Source: Paracentrotus lividus
Taxonomy: Eukaryota; Echinodermata; Echinoidea; Camarodonta; Echinidae
Direction: 5' to 3'
DNA length: 64,000 bases
Assembly (NCBI GenBank): GCA_940671915.1
Contig: CALNVZ010003429.1
Span: 21,731,408-21,795,407, forward strand
Part shown: positions 25,165 through 37,535 of the stretch, one piece after another
How the letters are laid out: each line of letters begins with the position of its first letter
Numbering within the stretch: position 1 is the stretch's first letter
Program-made: the position numbers and the translations under genes
The notes under the pieces: generated by a model
Seen by the model: the letters and a program-made list of their open reading frames with translations, nothing else
What the model was told of the DNA's origin: nothing
Databases searched by the model: none

Positions 25165-26232
25165 ATGGAATCGAATCTTTCTTCAGCAAGTTCTTTTGAG
25201 ATTGAATATGACGAAGGAGAGAATGATTCACTGTCGTCTTCGGAATGGGTTTGGAACTCAATCCAATGGGAGTGGTGGGTGATCCTTCAGTTGATTGCGG
25301 CTGTCTTGGGTATCGTTGGAAATCTGTTGGTTATCATTCTCTTATTTCAGCGACGTACGAACAGTAGATCTACAGACTTACTTGTTGGGGCCTTGGCTAC
25401 TGCCGATTTCTTCACTTCTATCTTCATGATCCCGCTGCCTTCTTCGGCTCATGTTCCCTCAACCATTCTTGGTGAGATCTACTGCAAGTGCGTCTACACC
25501 TCGGTTTTCATGTGGGTGTCTGTAGATGCATCCATTTTGACACTCACTTGCATTCCTGTTGAGCGATACATCGCTGTGGTACATCCATTCCATGCCAAAG
25601 AGTTTATTTCCCGCGGGAAAATCGTTACCGTGATTGTTCTCACCTGGCTCTTGGGAGTCCTGTTGAATACTTTCTTGCTGATCATTTCGACTGTCGACCC
25701 ATCTAGTAACACTTGTAGCGTGGTGTACCCTAAGACAATGCAGGTATTCCTCGGTGTAGTTCTCTTCATCATTCAGTTCCTCATCCCAACCTTCGTAACC
25801 CTTACCCTGCATCTTCTGACCGCTCGTGCTCTCCATCAACAGTCTCAACTCTATCTAGGTGCTGATAAACGTCTCGACCGATCCAACCCTGCCGTGCGAC
25901 ATCTTATTGCAAAAAGGCGCGTCCTGCAGATGTTGTTCATAGTCGTTCTTATTTTCATCATCTGCTGGGGACCAAGCCAGATTATCTATCTGGTTTTTAA
26001 TTTCGGACTCCTCCCAGATTCGTACCCGTATAGTCCGCTAAATCGCGCCCTTGTGATTCTTGCCTTCTGTAACTCCTGTGCCAATCCTATCATCTATACG
26101 GTGCGCTATCCAGAGTTCCGCAAAGCCATCAAAGACCTTTTCACTCGTTCCAAGGGGAATACGACAGCATTGTTTGATGACAGTGCAAGCAAAACTCAAT
26201 CTCTTTCAATGCCAAATAAGGATATCATGTGA
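25165..26232 (+). CDS. Rhodopsin-class GPCR, third family member, intronless
   Basis: A single-exon seven-transmembrane receptor of 355 aa from the same family as the two minus-strand receptors at the left of the window, but more diverged. It has no obvious signal peptide. The ectodomain is about 34 residues, short and acidic (EIEYDEGEND), with Tyr15 in a context that could be sulfated. GN is at 52-53, Asp81 in TM2, Cys107 and Cys184 form the expected TM3-ECL2 disulfide, ERY is intact at 133-135, CWGP is at 267-270 and NPIIY at 307-311. A YPEFRK stretch after TM7 is shared with the other two. Because it keeps the canonical Arg of ERY, it is probably closer to the ancestral signalling state. 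The start is the first ATG of a frame whose hydrophobic core begins at residue 35. The ligand is unknown. Confidence 0.93.
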   Translation: MESNLSSASSFEIEYDEGENDSLSSSEWVWNSIQWEWWVILQLIAAVLGIVGNLLVIILLFQRRTNSRSTDLLVGALATADFFTSIFMIPLPSSAHVPSTILGEIYCKCVYTSVFMWVSVDASILTLTCIPVERYIAVVHPFHAKEFISRGKIVTVIVLTWLLGVLLNTFLLIISTVDPSSNTCSVVYPKTMQVFLGVVLFIIQFLIPTFVTLTLHLLTARALHQQSQLYLGADKRLDRSNPAVRHLIAKRRVLQMLFIVVLIFIICWGPSQIIYLVFNFGLLPDSYPYSPLNRALVILAFCNSCANPIIYTVRYPEFRKAIKDLFTRSKGNTTALFDDSASKTQSLSMPNKDIM

Positions 26233-28589
26233 ACACTTAAAGGCGGTCCTGCACGAGCATCGCTAAGCTAAAACGAGGACCGAAGATGCGATTTGTGTGC
26301 AAGCCGCCATTGTTCCACGAATATTCGCGAAGAGCATGGCTTAATTTGCATACGGTTTTATGCAAACACAATCCAGCCAATCGCGATCGCGCTGCATGTG
26401 AGTCCGATCAGCGTACAAGCGTGTATGTGTGTAGCACTGTATCAATGCTCGGATCTTGAGATGTATATGCATCGCTACCTTCTCGCTTGCACAACTCTCT
26501 CATGCATCCGAGCATGCGAGCAGTCGAATCAATGCCGATAACAAATTGGCTCATGACTTCGGCAATGGTTCGGGCGTTCTAGCTTTCGGTTTTTGGACCA
26601 CTGCGTAAGAGTCGCACATCGTTGGTATGAATGGGCAGCTTGCAATGTTCGTTACCGCGTACGTATTTTGAACTCCCTCTACACTATGAGGAATGTGCAT
26701 CTTTAAAGGGGCATCTTGCATTGTTCCTCAAGCAAATGGTTAACGACAATGGGTCATCCTGTATCGGACCATATAAAGCTGAAACAAACTAGGGAAACTC
26801 CTTGTATACAATCGGACCTAGTGATGCCGACCTTAAAAACGATGATTTACAGTAGAATGAACCGTCGGCAGCAAATGATAATCTATTGGAGAATAAAACA
26901 GGGTGATCGTGTGAGAAAGGGTGACAGTTTTCAAAAACCGATCTTCATGTTATTCGTGATTAGGAACTCTCAACGCCATTGAACGTCGGCCAGCTCCTCA
27001 AAGTATAATCCTTGTGATATCTTTCAGCTGACAAAACGATTGACGTATAAAGAAATAAAGAAAAGAAAAGTAAAAAGGATAAAGAATATGATCTTAGTGA
27101 GTGTTATAACATTGTTCAAGACGTCAGAGGTCAGAAACCAGGGTTTGAGGAACAAAAGAAATGTGAAAGATGATACAAGAAATAAATTCCAAGAAATAAA
27201 AATGGATTCGTTATTTAGGCAGGAGGAAAGACGGCAGATAGAATGTAACGGAGATATCAAAAGACTTTAAGCCCTAATTACGTATCTAGGTATCTTTCTA
27301 TAGCTTTTTACTACTTAATTGTATTCATGGTATTAGGTGCATGAAATTAGATTGAGTTTACTTAACACAAATATTAAGCAGATGCGAAGGGTAAAAGGGT
27401 TTTTTAAAAAAATCAAGATATGAAAAAAAAATGGCTCTTAATCTTTGAATTTGGTGTTACTTCTGTACCGCCTAGTTTTATTGAAAAATAATCAGCCTCT
27501 AATATTACAGATTTGTTTGTTTTTTTGTTTTTGTAGGTAGCGGACACCTCTAAATTGAAATGGTCGTCTAAAATCGTTCCCACTTTTGTCACAAGTAGTA
27601 TTCTAAAGATAAGGTTTTGAAAAAATATCAAGTCATCTCAAAATGACATTCAGATGGGTGAACAAATGATTTTACATATTTTCTTTTAGCATTTAATTCC
27701 ACATAATTATCTTGTTAGTCGCACTTGTTCATTTTGACCAAAAAAAATTGCTACCCCGTTCCATCACTTTGATTATTTTGAAATTTTCAGGTGCGATGCA
27801 CAATATTAATAGCCTAAGTGCCAAGTGGGAGATTATGGCCCGATTTTTCGAACGCGATACAACTCTAGCGAGCGCTAACATTATCCACAGTTGGCAGTAC
27901 TATTTTATTTTTTTTTCTTTTTTTTTTTATTAAAAGCCATTTTGTAAAATACTAATTTTTTTCAAATCCTTAGATAGATAGAATAATTATTCACACAGTA
28001 TAGCAAAATTGAACTGTATTTATGCCTTAGAAATAATATTACCATGAAAAATCTTCTTCTTTTCTTTCTCTCTCTCTCTCTCTCTCTCTCTTTTATTTCT
28101 TTTTCTTTTTCCTCGCTTTGTACAAATGTATCATAATCATCGTTTTCAAAAGTTTATGGACATTCAAATAATATTTGTAAATGAATAAATCATTATTCAT
28201 ATTGTTGAGACAGATGATTAAATGCCATTCTGTATTACATAATCCACAGACTACAGAAGGTGATATTATTAAATTTTATGGGCGGTAGGTATTTCTATGT
28301 CTGTTTGTTAATCGAATATCTTGAGGAATATTTTGTTTATACATATAATAATGTTTTGACTAAATTTTTTTAACGTGACCACAGAAATTATAAGACCTGT
28401 TTTTGCATTTGTGAAGAGGATGCTGTTTATGAGATATAGAATAGTACTAATTCAAACTATAATGTATTAGTCGATAGGGGGCTCACTTCGTCTCGATTAA
28501 AAACTCTCGTAGTTTCGTACAATCATGTACATATAATACAATCATGTTATATACTGTATTTCCGAAGATTTAAAGAAGTCGTTAACATT
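26233..28589. other. Intergenic region after the third GPCR
   Basis: The first 500 bases are GC-richer and rich in GCATGC-like words, then the sequence becomes AT-rich. A (TC)n tract lies at about 28,066-28,092. No gene was recognised; the open frames here are Lys/Asn-rich low-complexity translations. Confidence 0.45.
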
Positions 28590-28700
28590 TAAAATATGAA
28601 TAATAACGGTCCAAAAAGACTGCCTTGTGGAAAACTGCAATGTACGGGTTTTTCATATCACACATTGATTTCTGTTAGACACTTAACTCCAGAATCGCTC
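28590..28700 (-). pseudogene. LINE reverse-transcriptase relic
   Basis: On the minus strand a frame reads FPQGSLFGPLLFIF, the VPQGSLLGPLLF motif of non-LTR retrotransposon reverse transcriptases, and then stops. Weaker similarity (an R/N-Q-C-V-like stretch) precedes it. It is a fragment too short to classify. Confidence 0.55.
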
Positions 28701-29448
28701 CTACAATCGATGTATTTCGTTTAGAAGGAGAGTAAGAAGGCGCGTTGAAATCGTTTCGTAGGTGGTGACCATTTAAAACATAATCCGAAACCATTTCGAG
28801 TCGGTGAATAAAGAGACATGCGCCAGGTCTTGTGTATAATGTATGGTTGATAAATCCTATGAATGTTCTCAAACTTATCTTTTAGACCACGATGTTTCAA
28901 CTAAAAATTTCACAGAAACAGCGTGGTGTTAAATAAAAGAGATTTTTACAGTCAAATTTGGGAGCGATATAAGCATTAAGGCTACTGAAAAGTCTTATAG
29001 AATGCCTCTTCTTTCTATCATTACAGTTAGGGATTTCGATATCACTATAATGCTTTTAGCGTTACATTGAGATATCAACCGTTAATGGAAATGCAAAGAA
29101 AAACGAGCTATACATTGTTATGATTTGCTTAGGTTTTTTATTTTTTTTCTTCTTCTTCTTCTTCTTTCTTTTTTTTTTCTTCATTAGTGGTATTATCATT
29201 ATTTACTTATCTCAATTTATTGATGATTGATTGAATTTATTTTATTGTGCACGGTACGAGGAAAAAAACTTTTCCTGGCGTATAAGTGTTGTTTTTTTTC
29301 AGCAAGTCAATTACATACTAAAAGAAACAAGACTTTTTAGTTAAATTTTACAAAAAATTTTCAAAAGAGATGAAAATTTGTCTGTACATTGTATTGACAT
29401 GGACTACAAATTGTCATACCAATCAATATGTTATTTATATACCATGTC

Positions 29449-29500
<52 letters not shown>

Positions 29501-29692
29501 TATACTAAATAATCTATATATCATGTATGTGGATATGATTCTTGATAATGAGTTTATCTTATTTGATTTCTAATTCACTGATATAAATATATGGTGTGTT
29601 ATTTATTTCTGCCAAAGGATTATTAATATAAAATAAAATAAAATAAAATTTAATTGATATTCATTAACCTCACTATACATGCTATACGTCCT
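28701..29692. other. Intergenic, simple repeats
   Basis: A (TTC)n tract lies at about 29,142-29,180, (AT)n at about 29,452-29,496 and AAAAT repeats at 29,627-29,650. Nothing else is recognised. Confidence 0.5.
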
Positions 29693-29932
29693 GTGGGGTG
29701 TAACACAAAGACTTACGATTGATTAAAAGTTACGATTGATTTTTTCTTGGTAACCTCATTTGAAAACCAGGTACAGTAATGGATTAGGATTTGGATATGA
29801 TCAAGAGAAGGGTAAGGGCTAGGGTTAGGATTAAGATCGTGAACTTTGGAGCATCATGCCCATGATGAGACTGCCGAGTAAAAATCAATCGTAACTTTTA
29901 ATCAATCGTAAGTCTTTGTGGTACACCCCACT
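29693..29932. mobile_element. MITE, 240 bp, about 50-bp terminal inverted repeats
   Basis: The left end GTGGGGTGTAACACAAAGAC is mirrored by the right end GTCTTTGTGGTACACCCCAC. Next to it on both sides is the palindromic TTACGATTGATTAAAAGTTA and its inverse. No coding capacity and no clear target duplication. Confidence 0.8.
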
Positions 29933-30594
29933 GTTTTATTTTAGTCTCCCGCAACTAATAATGCAATGTCATTCTTCGTCTCGTTGTCTCATACTATGTA
30001 AATTGTATAAAGGTTACATTCACTTTTTTTAATTATTACAATGTAACAATAAAAATGCTTACCTCTTCCTCACTTTTTCCCGATTATGTGGCAACACCGT
30101 TAAAGGTAAACCAATATCCTGAAATTGAATCAACTTCATTATGGAAAGAGTTTCCGATGAGTTGACATGTAAAAGAGCGTTCGATAATAAAAGCTGGATT
30201 TTTCCTTTATAAATGCATTATCTAATTCAGGAATCCCCGTTGTTTTCATGTTTCGACATTTTAATAATTTACTTGGAAATAATGTGTTTTCATTTCAGAA
30301 ATGACTAGTCAATAAACTCACTTGTATATGTACTCACCAACTCATGACCAAAATTCGGAAGGTGTATTGGGAGTGTTTTATCTAAGAAAAGGGCTTTTAT
30401 TAAAATACGCTGGTGCTTGTCCTCACAAACTCATGACCACTTTATTTTGTCATTATTATTTAAACGACATGTTTGTTTGTCAAATATAACAGTTTTATGA
30501 ACCTCATGTTTTATTCCCGGTTTACTCTTTGTATATTGATCATAAGAAAAAAAAATTATTTACTGAAAATTATTTATTCTTTCTAGAAATAGCG

Positions 30595-30652
<58 letters not shown>

Positions 30653-31246
30653 ATTGGCCATTATGTCAGATGTCGTAAAGTTATAAATCACATTTTATAT
30701 AGCTCATTTTGAGAATCTTTGCTAAACCTATATTCTTACTGGTTAAAAGTGCGAAACTTCAAACAATTTGAAAGGTTTTATAAATTACTTTCAAACAGAT
30801 AGATCACACGTATTGGGATTGTTAACTTCCAGACTTGGAAAATACCCCTGGAAATGACGATGCCTTTTATGAAGTTAATAATGTTTTGGGACCTATTCCT
30901 GTTTCCTGTAACATAAAGAGTAACGAGGAGTTGATCAGTAGCCAATCAGGTTCCTTGTAACATGCACTTTTTGCTTTAAAATCTCATTCTTAACCAATCA
31001 GAACATTTTTTTTTTTTTTTTTTTTTTTCAATTTGTGAGTAACAGAATTCAAATATATGACGAGATATTGGCTATCTGCTTTAATGTAATATTTGGCATG
31101 GTCTGGTCCCTTCAACATAAAAAAGTCACAATCATTATTTTAAATCGATATCAACCAATCAGGATTTGTGTTACACGGATTTCTTTCATAAAAGGTTTAC
31201 TGTGAACCAATTAAATCAAATTTGTCATTGATCGTAAATCTTTACG
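29933..31246. other. Intergenic region with a CCAAT-box cluster
   Basis: Contains a poly(T) of about 50 (30,600-30,650) and four CCAAT words in similar context (near 30,935, 30,993, 31,153 and 31,207). They lie upstream of a possible TATA promoter at 31,549. No gene was recognised. Confidence 0.4.
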
Positions 31247-31480
31247 TAATGCTGCAGTCACACAGACACTTACGTATAGTTATGTTTTTGTTGCTTTATC
31301 CTTATTCTTCTATATCATCATTTTTTATGTTTTTCTTTGTTTTATTGGATGAATGAAATATCACTATTTCCACCGCTGACTATGACGGGAAGGTATTTGT
31401 GTGGATCCGCAGAAAAGACATTGATTTTTGGACGCAACCGGACGTAACTCAAAGTAAGTGTCTGTGTGACTGCCGCATTA
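31247..31480. mobile_element. MITE, 234 bp
   Basis: Ends are TAATGC followed by TGCAGTCACACAGACACTTA-like sequence, and the exact inverse TAAGTGTCTGTGTGACTGC before GCATTA. Non-coding. It lies between the CCAAT cluster and the possible TATA box. Confidence 0.75.
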
Positions 31481-31544
31481 AAGATGGCTTGTAGTCAGTC
31501 TCGCCTGATGTGACTGGGCCTATAGGCTACGTCCCGGAACCACT

Positions 31545-31684
31545 GTGCATATAAATAATCTCTAGGGTAAACTGAGAAGCGATTTCAGTTAGAGTCTACC
31601 CATGACTGAGGGAACATCGGCTTGCAGACCCCATCGAGCAACTACAATTCATTTCTCAGCTTTTCTGAATATTTATTTCATTTT
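31545..31684 (+). promoter_or_regulatory. Possible TATA promoter and 5' exon with splice donor
   Basis: ATATAAATA at about 31,549-31,557 is followed some 30 bases later by an initiator-like TTTCAGTTAG, and then by about 100 bases ending in a strong donor, TTTTG|GTAAGTAAT at 31,684/31,685. An ATG at about 31,602 opens 28 codons up to the donor. The next well-placed acceptor on this strand is TTTTTTTTAG before the leader of the EndoU gene (about 40,079). Joining them would make this a 5' UTR exon with a short upstream frame. That link is inference only. Confidence 0.3.
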
Positions 31685-31889
31685 GGTAAGTAATAGTTCA
31701 TTTTTCACAATTTACAATAAATGAATTGACCCACCGTTATATTTTTTTTGTGCTCAAGTATATACAGGAGTTTACTTGATTTTTTAAAGATTTATTTTGG
31801 GAAGATCATGTCGGGGTAGTATCGTCAAGTCTTGTCTATCTCCAAGAAAAGTTTAGTGAGCTGAGCCGAGCTCCGTCTTTTGAATGACT

Positions 31890-31923
<34 letters not shown>

Positions 31924-33435
31924 CGTTCCGTAAACGAGACACGTGTGACAAAAGTTATTCAAAGTTTTAAGTTGTTTCGTAATAATCAAATTATTTGTGT
32001 GACCTTTATCAGATTGTAATTAATTCTTAGAGCAGTTTAATATTAATATTTTGCGAAGATAAAATTTAACACCCCCACCCCCTTCTGGCTCACAACAAAA
32101 ATATACATAATTTTCATATTGGCTGAATCTTATCGATTAAATTCGAATTGGTATTCATTCATCTCAAAAGAAAAGAAGAAAAACAAGCGTATAATATAAG
32201 TGTAATAAAAGAAAAGACTAATGATGAATATATTGATTTTTGTTCATTGTTTTACAATACTCAAAGAGAGGGATCCTGTAAAAAGCAGTCCTACGTTCTT
32301 GAAATTAAAAAGGAAATAAAAAATAACTAAATAAATGAAAGTAAAATGAATGAATAAATTAAATTAAATTTTAAAAAGATTAAATGAAATTAAATGAAAT
32401 TTAAAAATACGAAAATAAATAAATAAATAAATAATAAATAAATCCTTTCTAATGCTTTATTCTTATAATTGTGAATGTGCATAGAGGCCAAAATTTATGT
32501 AGGATTTTTCTTCCATCATTTTTCTTTCATCAATTGGTATACCACATACTACATGTAATTCAATTCTTGAGTAAAAATATTCATATCAAGTGAAAACTTA
32601 TCTATTTTATTCATTTTGATGTGTTCTATTATGCTCTACGGAGTCAGCTGATGTTTACGGTGTATGCATAGTAATCACGTACAATATTCACTGATAATAT
32701 GTTTACTCTGGACAAAGTACGCCCTATTCAGGTTGATTTTCGCCTCTAACAGGTCTATTTGAGCTTATATAGCTCAGGTCATAGTTTGTCATTAAGCCAT
32801 AACAATGTCATTACCGTATAAAGAAAGGTGGGATGAGTATTGAAGAGCATTTGGGAACCAGTGACACGCCACTTTTGAGGGGCCTTTGGGTCCTCGTGCA
32901 GGCATACCCCAATAACTAATGAAAAAACGAAATTGCAACAGAGACGTGGACAAAACAATAAAATAAAAAAATTAAAAATTAAAAAAAATAAATAAAATAA
33001 AAATTAAGAAATAAATAAAAAATAATTTTAAAATTTGATTATCTGCACAAGAAATTATTAATTAAGGAAGAAATAAAGGGAAAAGTATACGCATATTCTC
33101 CTCCAGAATTACCAAAACAGTGATACACTGTGTGTTGTGTGTGTGACTTTGTGTGTATAGCCCATACATAAGAGATTTTGTTGACATAAACTTTGCCAAA
33201 ATATAATGCAGTATTCGATGAACTTCCTAAAAACTCACAAAAAGTTTCAAGTTTATCTTACTGTCCGTCGTTTTCTGACCTACATTTATGGCTTCTAATG
33301 GTACTGCAGTGGTTTCAAACATTGTAAACATGGTAAATAAAGTGAGTAGAATTACGACTTTTGGAATCAACGGAATGCTAACCGATCATTAGCAGGGGAT
33401 TTGTGTCGACGTACGTGCCGCCTCAACAAGGTTTA
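31685..33435. other. AT-rich intergenic or intronic sequence
   Basis: Contains poly(T) at about 31,890-31,920 and AAAT/AATA simple repeats at 32,330-32,445 and 32,957-33,030. No exon was recognised. Confidence 0.5.
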
Positions 33436-33930
33436 GAGTGTGTTCAATGTCCAGTTTCAAATTTATACGCCAACATGTATCATGATACAAAATGCAATTA
33501 CAAAACACAAACACAAACGCGATCAGCGGTGCACCGTTCAGTGTCAAAAATTTAACGCTGATTATATTTCCATCGTCTTTAAATTCCCCGCTCTCAAAAA
33601 ACAAACGCCTTCTCCTCTTTTCACTTGCACCGGAAACTTCCATTGCGAGAGCACATTTAAACACGTTTGAAAACTCAATACTGTTCAGTGTCGCATTTCG
33701 TTGCAATCGCGATGCTCAAGGTCGTAAAATTGAAGCTGATTGTGTTTCAAAACGCATCCTTTTCGGCGTTTAAATATAAATTGAGATTTTAAACATGTTT
33801 ACTTTTACGACCGGGGACGGGGGACAATGAACACTCACTTTGTTTCTCTTTATATCAGCGTTTTGTAATTGCGTTTTGTATCATGATTCATGTTGGCGTA
33901 TAAATTTGTAACTCGACATTGAACACACTC
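33436..33930. mobile_element. TIR element, 495 bp
   Basis: The left end GAGTGTGTTCAATGTCCAG is mirrored by the right end ACATTGAACACACTC. The inverted repeats extend about 75 bases and include the TATACGCCAACATG and ATGATACAAAATGCAATTAC words in both arms. The open frames inside lack family motifs. It is probably a non-autonomous DNA transposon. Confidence 0.75.
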
Positions 33931-33940
33931 ATAGAGGTAC

Positions 33941-34138
33941 AGAGTGGAAGCTTTTGACAAATAAGTATGCTAATAATGGTGGATTCTTCACACGTGGCGC
34001 CCACTGATCTCAGCAGTGGTGACGCTATCGTACTGGACAGCCGAGACGAGGCATTTCAAGTTTGCGATTCAGTTCTGAGCGTTAGGAGTGTAGAAGCGAC
34101 CATTATTATTACATTACTTGTCAAAAGCTTCCATTCTA
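33941..34138. mobile_element. MITE, about 198 bp
   Basis: The left end AGAGTGGAAGCTTTTGACAA is mirrored by TTGTCAAAAGCTTCCATTCT. The interior word CAGTGGTGACGCTATCG and GACGAGGCATTTCAAGT recur in a related copy at about 46,240-46,440. It sits ten bases from the preceding TIR element. Confidence 0.7.
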
Positions 34139-34210
34139 TATGTCTCAACCCCATCGAGCCGGTATTTCGACACAATTCGGAAAGTCCCTAATATTGAGTT
34201 AGGTGTGGAA

Positions 34211-34462
34211 TGCGGCGGTCACAACTCATCGTAGGCTACGGGGCACATGCCATCGACGTAGCCGGCGTTGCATGTACAATGCACGCACAAGTCCTTGGTC
34301 AACTTCTGCGATTCCTGCGTTTCTGTAGTAAGGGTATTGTAAAAACTTCCTGCGCGTCGTACATGCATTGTACCTGCAAGGTACCTCCGCTGCACGAATT
34401 TTCTACGAAATTTCATCGTAGGGAGTTGCACGTCGATGGTACTGCGAGTTGTGACCGCCGCA
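34211..34462. mobile_element. GC-rich MITE, 252 bp
   Basis: Perfect ends TGCGGCGGTCACAACTC and GAGTTGTGACCGCCGCA enclose a GC-rich core that is itself partly palindromic (GTACAATGCA-like and TGCATTGTAC words). Non-coding. Confidence 0.8.
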
Positions 34463-35663
34463 TAACCTGTTACATAATTACTCACGTTCAAATTTGAGAC
34501 AACCATTTTTATTGGTTATGAGTGAGTCTTTTATGCAATAAATCTATGCAATAACGATTCTGATTGGTTACAATCGGTTTGGAGTCTGTCATCGGTACGA
34601 TGGAGGTAATAAGATATGTGCCTAATTATCTATTCAAGTACTCAGTCCTTTTTTTATGATAATTGCGTGATAATCTGAATAGGCACTATTTACCTAGTTT
34701 ACTACTGGAAGAATGGCTAGTAATCTCAGTTTGAAAGCCCAAAGTCAATTTACAAGCTAAGCTTATCCAAGGGAGTGCATACATAAACTGACACGTCGTA
34801 TACATGTGCATCCCACGCAGAACCAAAAACTACCAAACTTTGAGAGCTTCATATAAAATATTTATATCCCTTATGATACATTGTTTTCTATTTCATTTTA
34901 AAGAGTAACTCCCATTCTGACGAGTTGTACCGAAACTTATGTCTGTGCTGTCATGGATGAATGAGCACTTCGGTTTTGAAAAGCGTTTGTCAAGCTCGCC
35001 TTGTACCAAATTTTGGCAGAAGCACCCAATGACTTTACGATCATTCATTCATTGTTTTTGTTTTATCATTAATCTTTTTGGAGGTTTTGAATAGTCGTTC
35101 GGTCATCGCCCTGTCAGTATATACCCAATTCGAATCATTAACAAAATTAATTTGATAAGGATGCTTTTCTCAGGCTATTGCCCTTTTTTGCAAGGTCTTT
35201 TAATGTTACTGTGATAGGAATTAATCGAAGAACTGTCAATGATGTAAACAGATTAACGATTTTTACGTTTGCTAATAAAGTAAATATGCATTTGTATGAG
35301 TCATCGGATAATGATAATGAAAACATTGATATTTATATAACATTTATTCTGAAATAAGTTTATCTCAAAGCCATTTACAGTTGCTATTACCCTGTGCCGG
35401 TATAGCCAATAATAATATTCAGTCATGCACGCGACTGTAGTATTAAAAATACAAGCTAATCATGTTAACCAGACAGCTTTTACATGATGTGACATTTTTT
35501 TTTTAATTCTTAATGAAGAAAACTAATTAAAAATATCAAAAATTCCCTCGTAGCTCCTCAGCCCAAAGACTGAATTCACACAGATTATCAATATAAAAAC
35601 ATATTGATATTTACAAATGTGTTATAATTTTGGTAAGAATGAATATATTGGAATATATTGATG
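34463..35663. other. Intergenic
   Basis: No gene or clear repeat recognised. Confidence 0.4.
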
Positions 35664-36120
35664 TACAGTCTGTGTCAAATAAAATGGTACAAGTGGAAAA
35701 CATTTTTTTATAGTATGAAGATTATTCACAGTCTGCTATTGTTTGGTATTTTCAAAAAGCAGAAAGATCAGGCTTTCACCTGCAATTTTTTTCATCACAT
35801 TTGGTGTTGTAATTTTGGAAATATGACTAGTTTTCTTCTACAATCAAGAAAAATCCATTTTTTTGCACGCCGCCCCATGCCTTCGTGTATAGGTTTCGCA
35901 TAATGGCCATGAAGTGCTCAATTTCGATTTGTTCCTCGTCGCACAAAATTTAGCATAACTTTTGTTTTACGAAAGCAAATTATACAGATCAAAGCACATC
36001 GGCAAGGAAAATTATTTGGCTTTATTTTGGTACCACATACACACATTATTTGAAAATATTTCACACCTAAAAAAAATTTTTTCCGACTGTACCATTTTTT
36101 TTTTTTGGACACAGACTGTA
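35664..36120. mobile_element. Tc1/mariner-like MITE, 457 bp
   Basis: The ends TACAGTCTGTGTC and GACACAGACTGTA are inverse and carry terminal TA, as expected for TA-targeting elements. The inverted arms continue with an ATGGTACA-centred block. A related fragment lies at about 45,560-45,725 (ATAGTATGAAGAT, TTTGGTGT). No transposase frame is present. Confidence 0.75.
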
Positions 36121-36683
36121 TTATGATTCATTGAACTATATAAAATAAGCAAAGTGACTAGCACGTTGAATCTTTGTGACAGCTAGAGCAGATTTAGCAC
36201 GCTCTAGGTGTGAAATAATTTCCCTGGAGATATGCCTTCGAAATCATTGTAAATGATTATTTTATGGATTATTATTATTATTATTATTTATTTGACCAAA
36301 AAGAATACATGTTTAATACAATACAAAAGATGACATACAATGTAAAAGCATGACATAATATTATAAAAAAACCACAAACAGAAAGATTAGAAGAGAGAAA
36401 TGAACAGTGCTACATGTTGGTCAGGGGTGACAAAAGCATAATAAAATAGCTGTTGCTCGGAAGCATGTCACCCCACGCAATTGAGCTCATTAATGTCAGA
36501 AAACTATCAATATCATATTTTATTCTTAAAATTTCCTCCCAATCTGACTGTAGAGTTGTTATTAGTCAATTAGCTGGGATCCTGACTTTTGAATTTTAGA
36601 TTTTTTTTTTTCACATTTTTCTCACAATCGACTGTGTGAATATATTGTCTTCTTTCCATGAGAGTTTAATGTTTCCATTGAAC

Positions 36684-36946
36684 AATTGAAGATGCTAGTA
36701 GTAGATGTTCCTATGTTACATCAAATCAGTTTTGAGAAACAGAGGGTAAAAATTTTACATACGAACATCTAGTACTAGCATCTTCAATTATCTTACATAT
36801 TCCGAAAGAGTAACTCCTCCCGCATCTTCTGGTACCATTTTTGTGTGTTATGTCTTCACGCTTGGATGAACACGACACATTGTTACATAAATGTAACATA
36901 GGGCCAAAATGTAACATACGAACATCTAGTACTAGCATCTTCAATT
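36684..36946. repeat. Inverted repeat with a duplicated right arm
   Basis: AATTGAAGATGCTAGTAGTA at the left is mirrored twice: TACTAGCATCTTCAATT ends near 36,789 and again near 36,946. The block between the two right arms contains a GGTACCATTTTTGTGTG segment shared with the MITE at 43,533-43,998, so this looks like nested or rearranged elements. Confidence 0.6.
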
Positions 36947-37529
36947 CGCATTCTCATATTCATGGCATGAGAGGACACAAAATTATATTACGTTAACTAA
37001 TAATATTGCAGAGCATCAATTTACATGCATAAATTGTATTTGTTTTCATATCACATAACCAAGGTCCATTTGCGATGGGCCTATAATTGTGTTGGTAAAA
37101 TCAAAGTGTATGTTTACTCTTTTTAAATAGTTCAATGAGAGTTGCTTTGATTTCACGATTGAACTGTTTACATGCCTACACCTGATCGACTACAAGTAAA
37201 TAAAAGTAAATAAAACCAAATAAAGAGACATTTGAAAGAATTAAGATAAACAATTCTTAAGTTTTTTGTTATAAGACCATGCAGTCATAATGCAAGCTTC
37301 GTGAACACAAACAAAGGGGGAAGTCTACTGAAATAAAGTTGTTTCTATAAAATTATAAAATTAAAAACAAAAGTATCAGTGAAGGTTTGAGGACAATTCC
37401 AATGAGTATAACAGCATTATGATTTTCTTTCTTCTTCTTTTTTCTTCTATTTTTCGTTATTTTTTTTATTTTTTTATTTTTTGGTTTTAACTTTCGAGAC
37501 ATAACTAGATGCTCTCCCACAATGTTGTG
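36947..37529. other. Intergenic, AT-rich
   Basis: Nothing recognised apart from T- and A-rich tracts. Confidence 0.45.
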
Positions 37530-37535
37530 TATGTC

